Assembly: GCA_964511535.1 (NCBI GenBank)
Contig: CAZEFW010000048.1
Location: 1 to 53,441 of the forward strand
Origin: CAZCFB01 sp964511535
GTDB taxonomy: Bacteria; Myxococcota_A; Polyangia; GCA-2747355; CAZCFB01
DNA: 53,441 bases
Direction: 5' to 3'
Each line of letters opens with the position of its first letter. Within the stretch, counting starts at the first letter, position 1. The position numbers were made by a program, and so were the translations under genes. Below are positions 51,956 through 53,441 of the stretch, piece by piece. The notes under the pieces are model-generated. The model saw only the letters and a program-made list of their open reading frames with translations, made no database searches and was not told where the DNA came from.

Positions 51956-53441
51956 ATGGACTGGACCGGAAAGCTCCTGGGCGGCAAATATCGGATCGGG
52001 CAGCTGCTCGGCAAGGGCGGCAATGGCGCCGTTTACGAGGCGATCCAGGAGGATCTCGGACGCCATGTGGCCATCAAGGTGCTGCACATGGGGGCCGAGG
52101 AGCATGATCCACAGGTGCTGGCGCGGCTGGAGCTGGAGGCCAAGACCGCCGGGGCCCTGGCCCACCCGAACATCGTCCAGATCACAGACTTTCAGAAGGA
52201 CGACCCGGACGAGCCGCCCTTCCTGGTGATGGAGCTGCTCAAGGGCCGCTCGCTGGGTGACGAGCTGCGCAAGGAGGGCCCCATCTCGTCCAAGCGGGCC
52301 TCGCTCATCGCCACCCAGGTGCTCGACGCTCTGGCCGCCACCCACGAGGCAGGGGTGCTGCACCGGGACCTGAAGCCCGATAACATCTTCCTCACATCCA
52401 TCGCGGGCGTGGGCGATGTGGTCAAGCTGCTGGACTTCGGCATCGCCAAGCTCATCGACCACCAGGGCAAGGGCACCAAGCTGACCCGCACGGGCTATGC
52501 GCCCGGCTCACCGGCCTACATGTCGCCGGAGCAGCTGTTCGACCACGAGGTGGACCACCGCACGGACCTCTACTCCCTCGGCGTCATGCTCTACCGCATG
52601 CTCAGCGGGGAGCTGCCGTTCAAGGCGGAGAACCACAACGCGCTGGTGCTGGCGGTGGTGCAGCATGACCACACGCCGCTGGGGGAGCTCGTCCCTGACC
52701 TGCCGCCTGCCATGGCCGACCTGGTGGAGCGGGCCATCAAGCTGGAAGCGAAGGATCGGTTCACCGACGCCAGGGCCATGGCCGCGGCGCTGGCAGCAGT
52801 GGACGAGCCAGCGGCCGCCTCGTTTCAGGACTTCCAGGCCACCCTGGTGGACGTGGAGGCCCTGGCCAAGCAGGAGGCGGAAAAGAAGAAGGACGATGGT
52901 CCTGCCCTGGACGAGGTTGAGACCGTGTCAGTGGTGGACCCGGTGCAGGAGCCCTCCGAGGAGCCACCCATGGCAGCGGTCCCCACTGGCGAGGGCACCC
53001 GCCCTGTGCCGCTCGAGGAGGTGGTCACGGCCGCTGCGAAGCCGAAACCCGAGCCGGTGCCGGAGTCTGGGGCCAGGTCGGGAGCCGAGCCGGAAAAACC
53101 GGAGAACACCACCATGACCGTGAGCGTGGGACAGGAGGCGGAGGATCCCGAGCCGCCACCGCCCGCGCGCAAGCCAGCGCTCGGCATCGCGGCCGCGTTG
53201 GTGACCCTGGTGGCCGTGGCAGGGGTTCTCTACATGGCCACGCGAGACCCCGGGCCAGCGACAGAAGTGGCGGCCGCGGCTCCCCCACCGCCCGCAGAGC
53301 GCATTGCCCCTGCACCCACACCCGCCCCCGCTCCCGCGCCCAAATCTGCCCCCGCCCCCGATCCCGCTCCCGCTCCCGCTCCCGACCCCGACCCCGCTCC
53401 CGCTCCCGACCCCGATCCCGACCCCGCCCCCGACCCCGCCC
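51956..53441 (+). CDS. Ser/Thr protein kinase with Pro/Ala/Asp-rich tail (cut by window end)
   Basis: At least 495 codons; ATG at 51956 with GAGG 6 nt upstream; no stop before the window ends. Kinase motifs: GKGGNG loop, VAIK lysine, H136-R-D138-L-K-P-D-N143, D160-F-G and SPEQ. A linker with acidic repeats precedes one membrane helix (~407-428), and the outer part has PAPDP repeats encoded by a hexanucleotide tandem repeat. It is divergent from vgrG, a context in which related kinases regulate T6SS assembly in other bacteria. Confidence 0.85.
   Translation, partial: MDWTGKLLGGKYRIGQLLGKGGNGAVYEAIQEDLGRHVAIKVLHMGAEEHDPQVLARLELEAKTAGALAHPNIVQITDFQKDDPDEPPFLVMELLKGRSLGDELRKEGPISSKRASLIATQVLDALAATHEAGVLHRDLKPDNIFLTSIAGVGDVVKLLDFGIAKLIDHQGKGTKLTRTGYAPGSPAYMSPEQLFDHEVDHRTDLYSLGVMLYRMLSGELPFKAENHNALVLAVVQHDHTPLGELVPDLPPAMADLVERAIKLEAKDRFTDARAMAAALAAVDEPAAASFQDFQATLVDVEALAKQEAEKKKDDGPALDEVETVSVVDPVQEPSEEPPMAAVPTGEGTRPVPLEEVVTAAAKPKPEPVPESGARSGAEPEKPENTTMTVSVGQEAEDPEPPPPARKPALGIAAALVTLVAVAGVLYMATRDPGPATEVAAAAPPPPAERIAPAPTPAPAPAPKSAPAPDPAPAPAPDPDPAPAPDPDPDPAPDPA

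Noticed and set aside
51845..52462. Extension of vgrG upstream to 52462
   Set aside because: It overlaps the divergent kinase gene and crosses the AT-rich inverted repeat; the added residues match no VgrG family features.

Overview
The window is about 53 kb of dense, roughly 68-70% GC bacterial DNA. It most resembles a member of the Myxococcota or a related former deltaproteobacterium. The grounds are many lipoproteins, a lipoprotein with MopE-type metal-binding repeats, Ser/Thr kinases with long Pro/Ala-rich tails, a class A penicillin-binding protein, and type VI secretion (T6SS) genes whose adaptors resemble those of myxobacteria. This assignment is inferred from gene content. No rRNA, convincing tRNA, CRISPR array, transposase or integrase gene was found.

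Layout. Bases 1-462 are non-coding and hold two hairpins. 463-7901 (minus) encodes a large MopE-repeat lipoprotein, an outer-membrane barrel protein and an M1-like metallopeptidase lipoprotein. 7958-10968 (plus) encodes a DHH-like protein with permuted motif order and two exported proteins. 10969-11128 is a multi-hairpin intergenic element closed by a 17-bp inverted repeat. 11170-20753 is mostly metabolism: NAD-dependent epimerase, P5C dehydrogenase, a RelA/SpoT-like protein, HAD phosphatase, FGGY kinase and small membrane proteins. 20845-24791 encodes an LRR protein and two exported proteins. 24841-28742 is a glycyl radical enzyme with an extra SCP2-like N-terminus plus its radical-SAM activase. 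28839-31160 is PBP1A.

31399-32803 is a PAAR protein fused to an M91-like HExxH peptidase domain, followed by a likely immunity gene. A Ser/Thr kinase lies downstream on the opposite strand. 34757-39463 is an operon of an FG-GAP repeat protein (interrupted here by a probable assembly artefact), a family 5 solute-binding protein and a sensor histidine kinase. 39503-43348 holds NAD synthase, a small zinc-ribbon protein, a CBS-pair protein, a sugar nucleotidyltransferase and galactokinase. 51844 down to 43395 (minus) is a VgrG operon: VgrG, an Ig-like linker protein, a LysM/peptidoglycan-binding protein, a 1109-aa putative effector with clustered hydrophobic helices, a 67-codon ORF and a helical-repeat protein. 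A second Ser/Thr kinase diverges from vgrG across an AT-rich inverted repeat and runs off the window end.

The spacers are unusually rich in repeats. Six carry short tandem arrays of 6-, 7- or 8-nt units, three copies of a 43-nt nested palindrome occur at two sites, and one spacer has a pair of 42-nt REP-like units. The best candidates for something new are the VgrG-linked 1109-aa effector module, the PAAR-M91 effector/immunity pair, the SCP2-glycyl radical enzyme fusion, the structured element at 10969-11128 and the tandem-repeat families.
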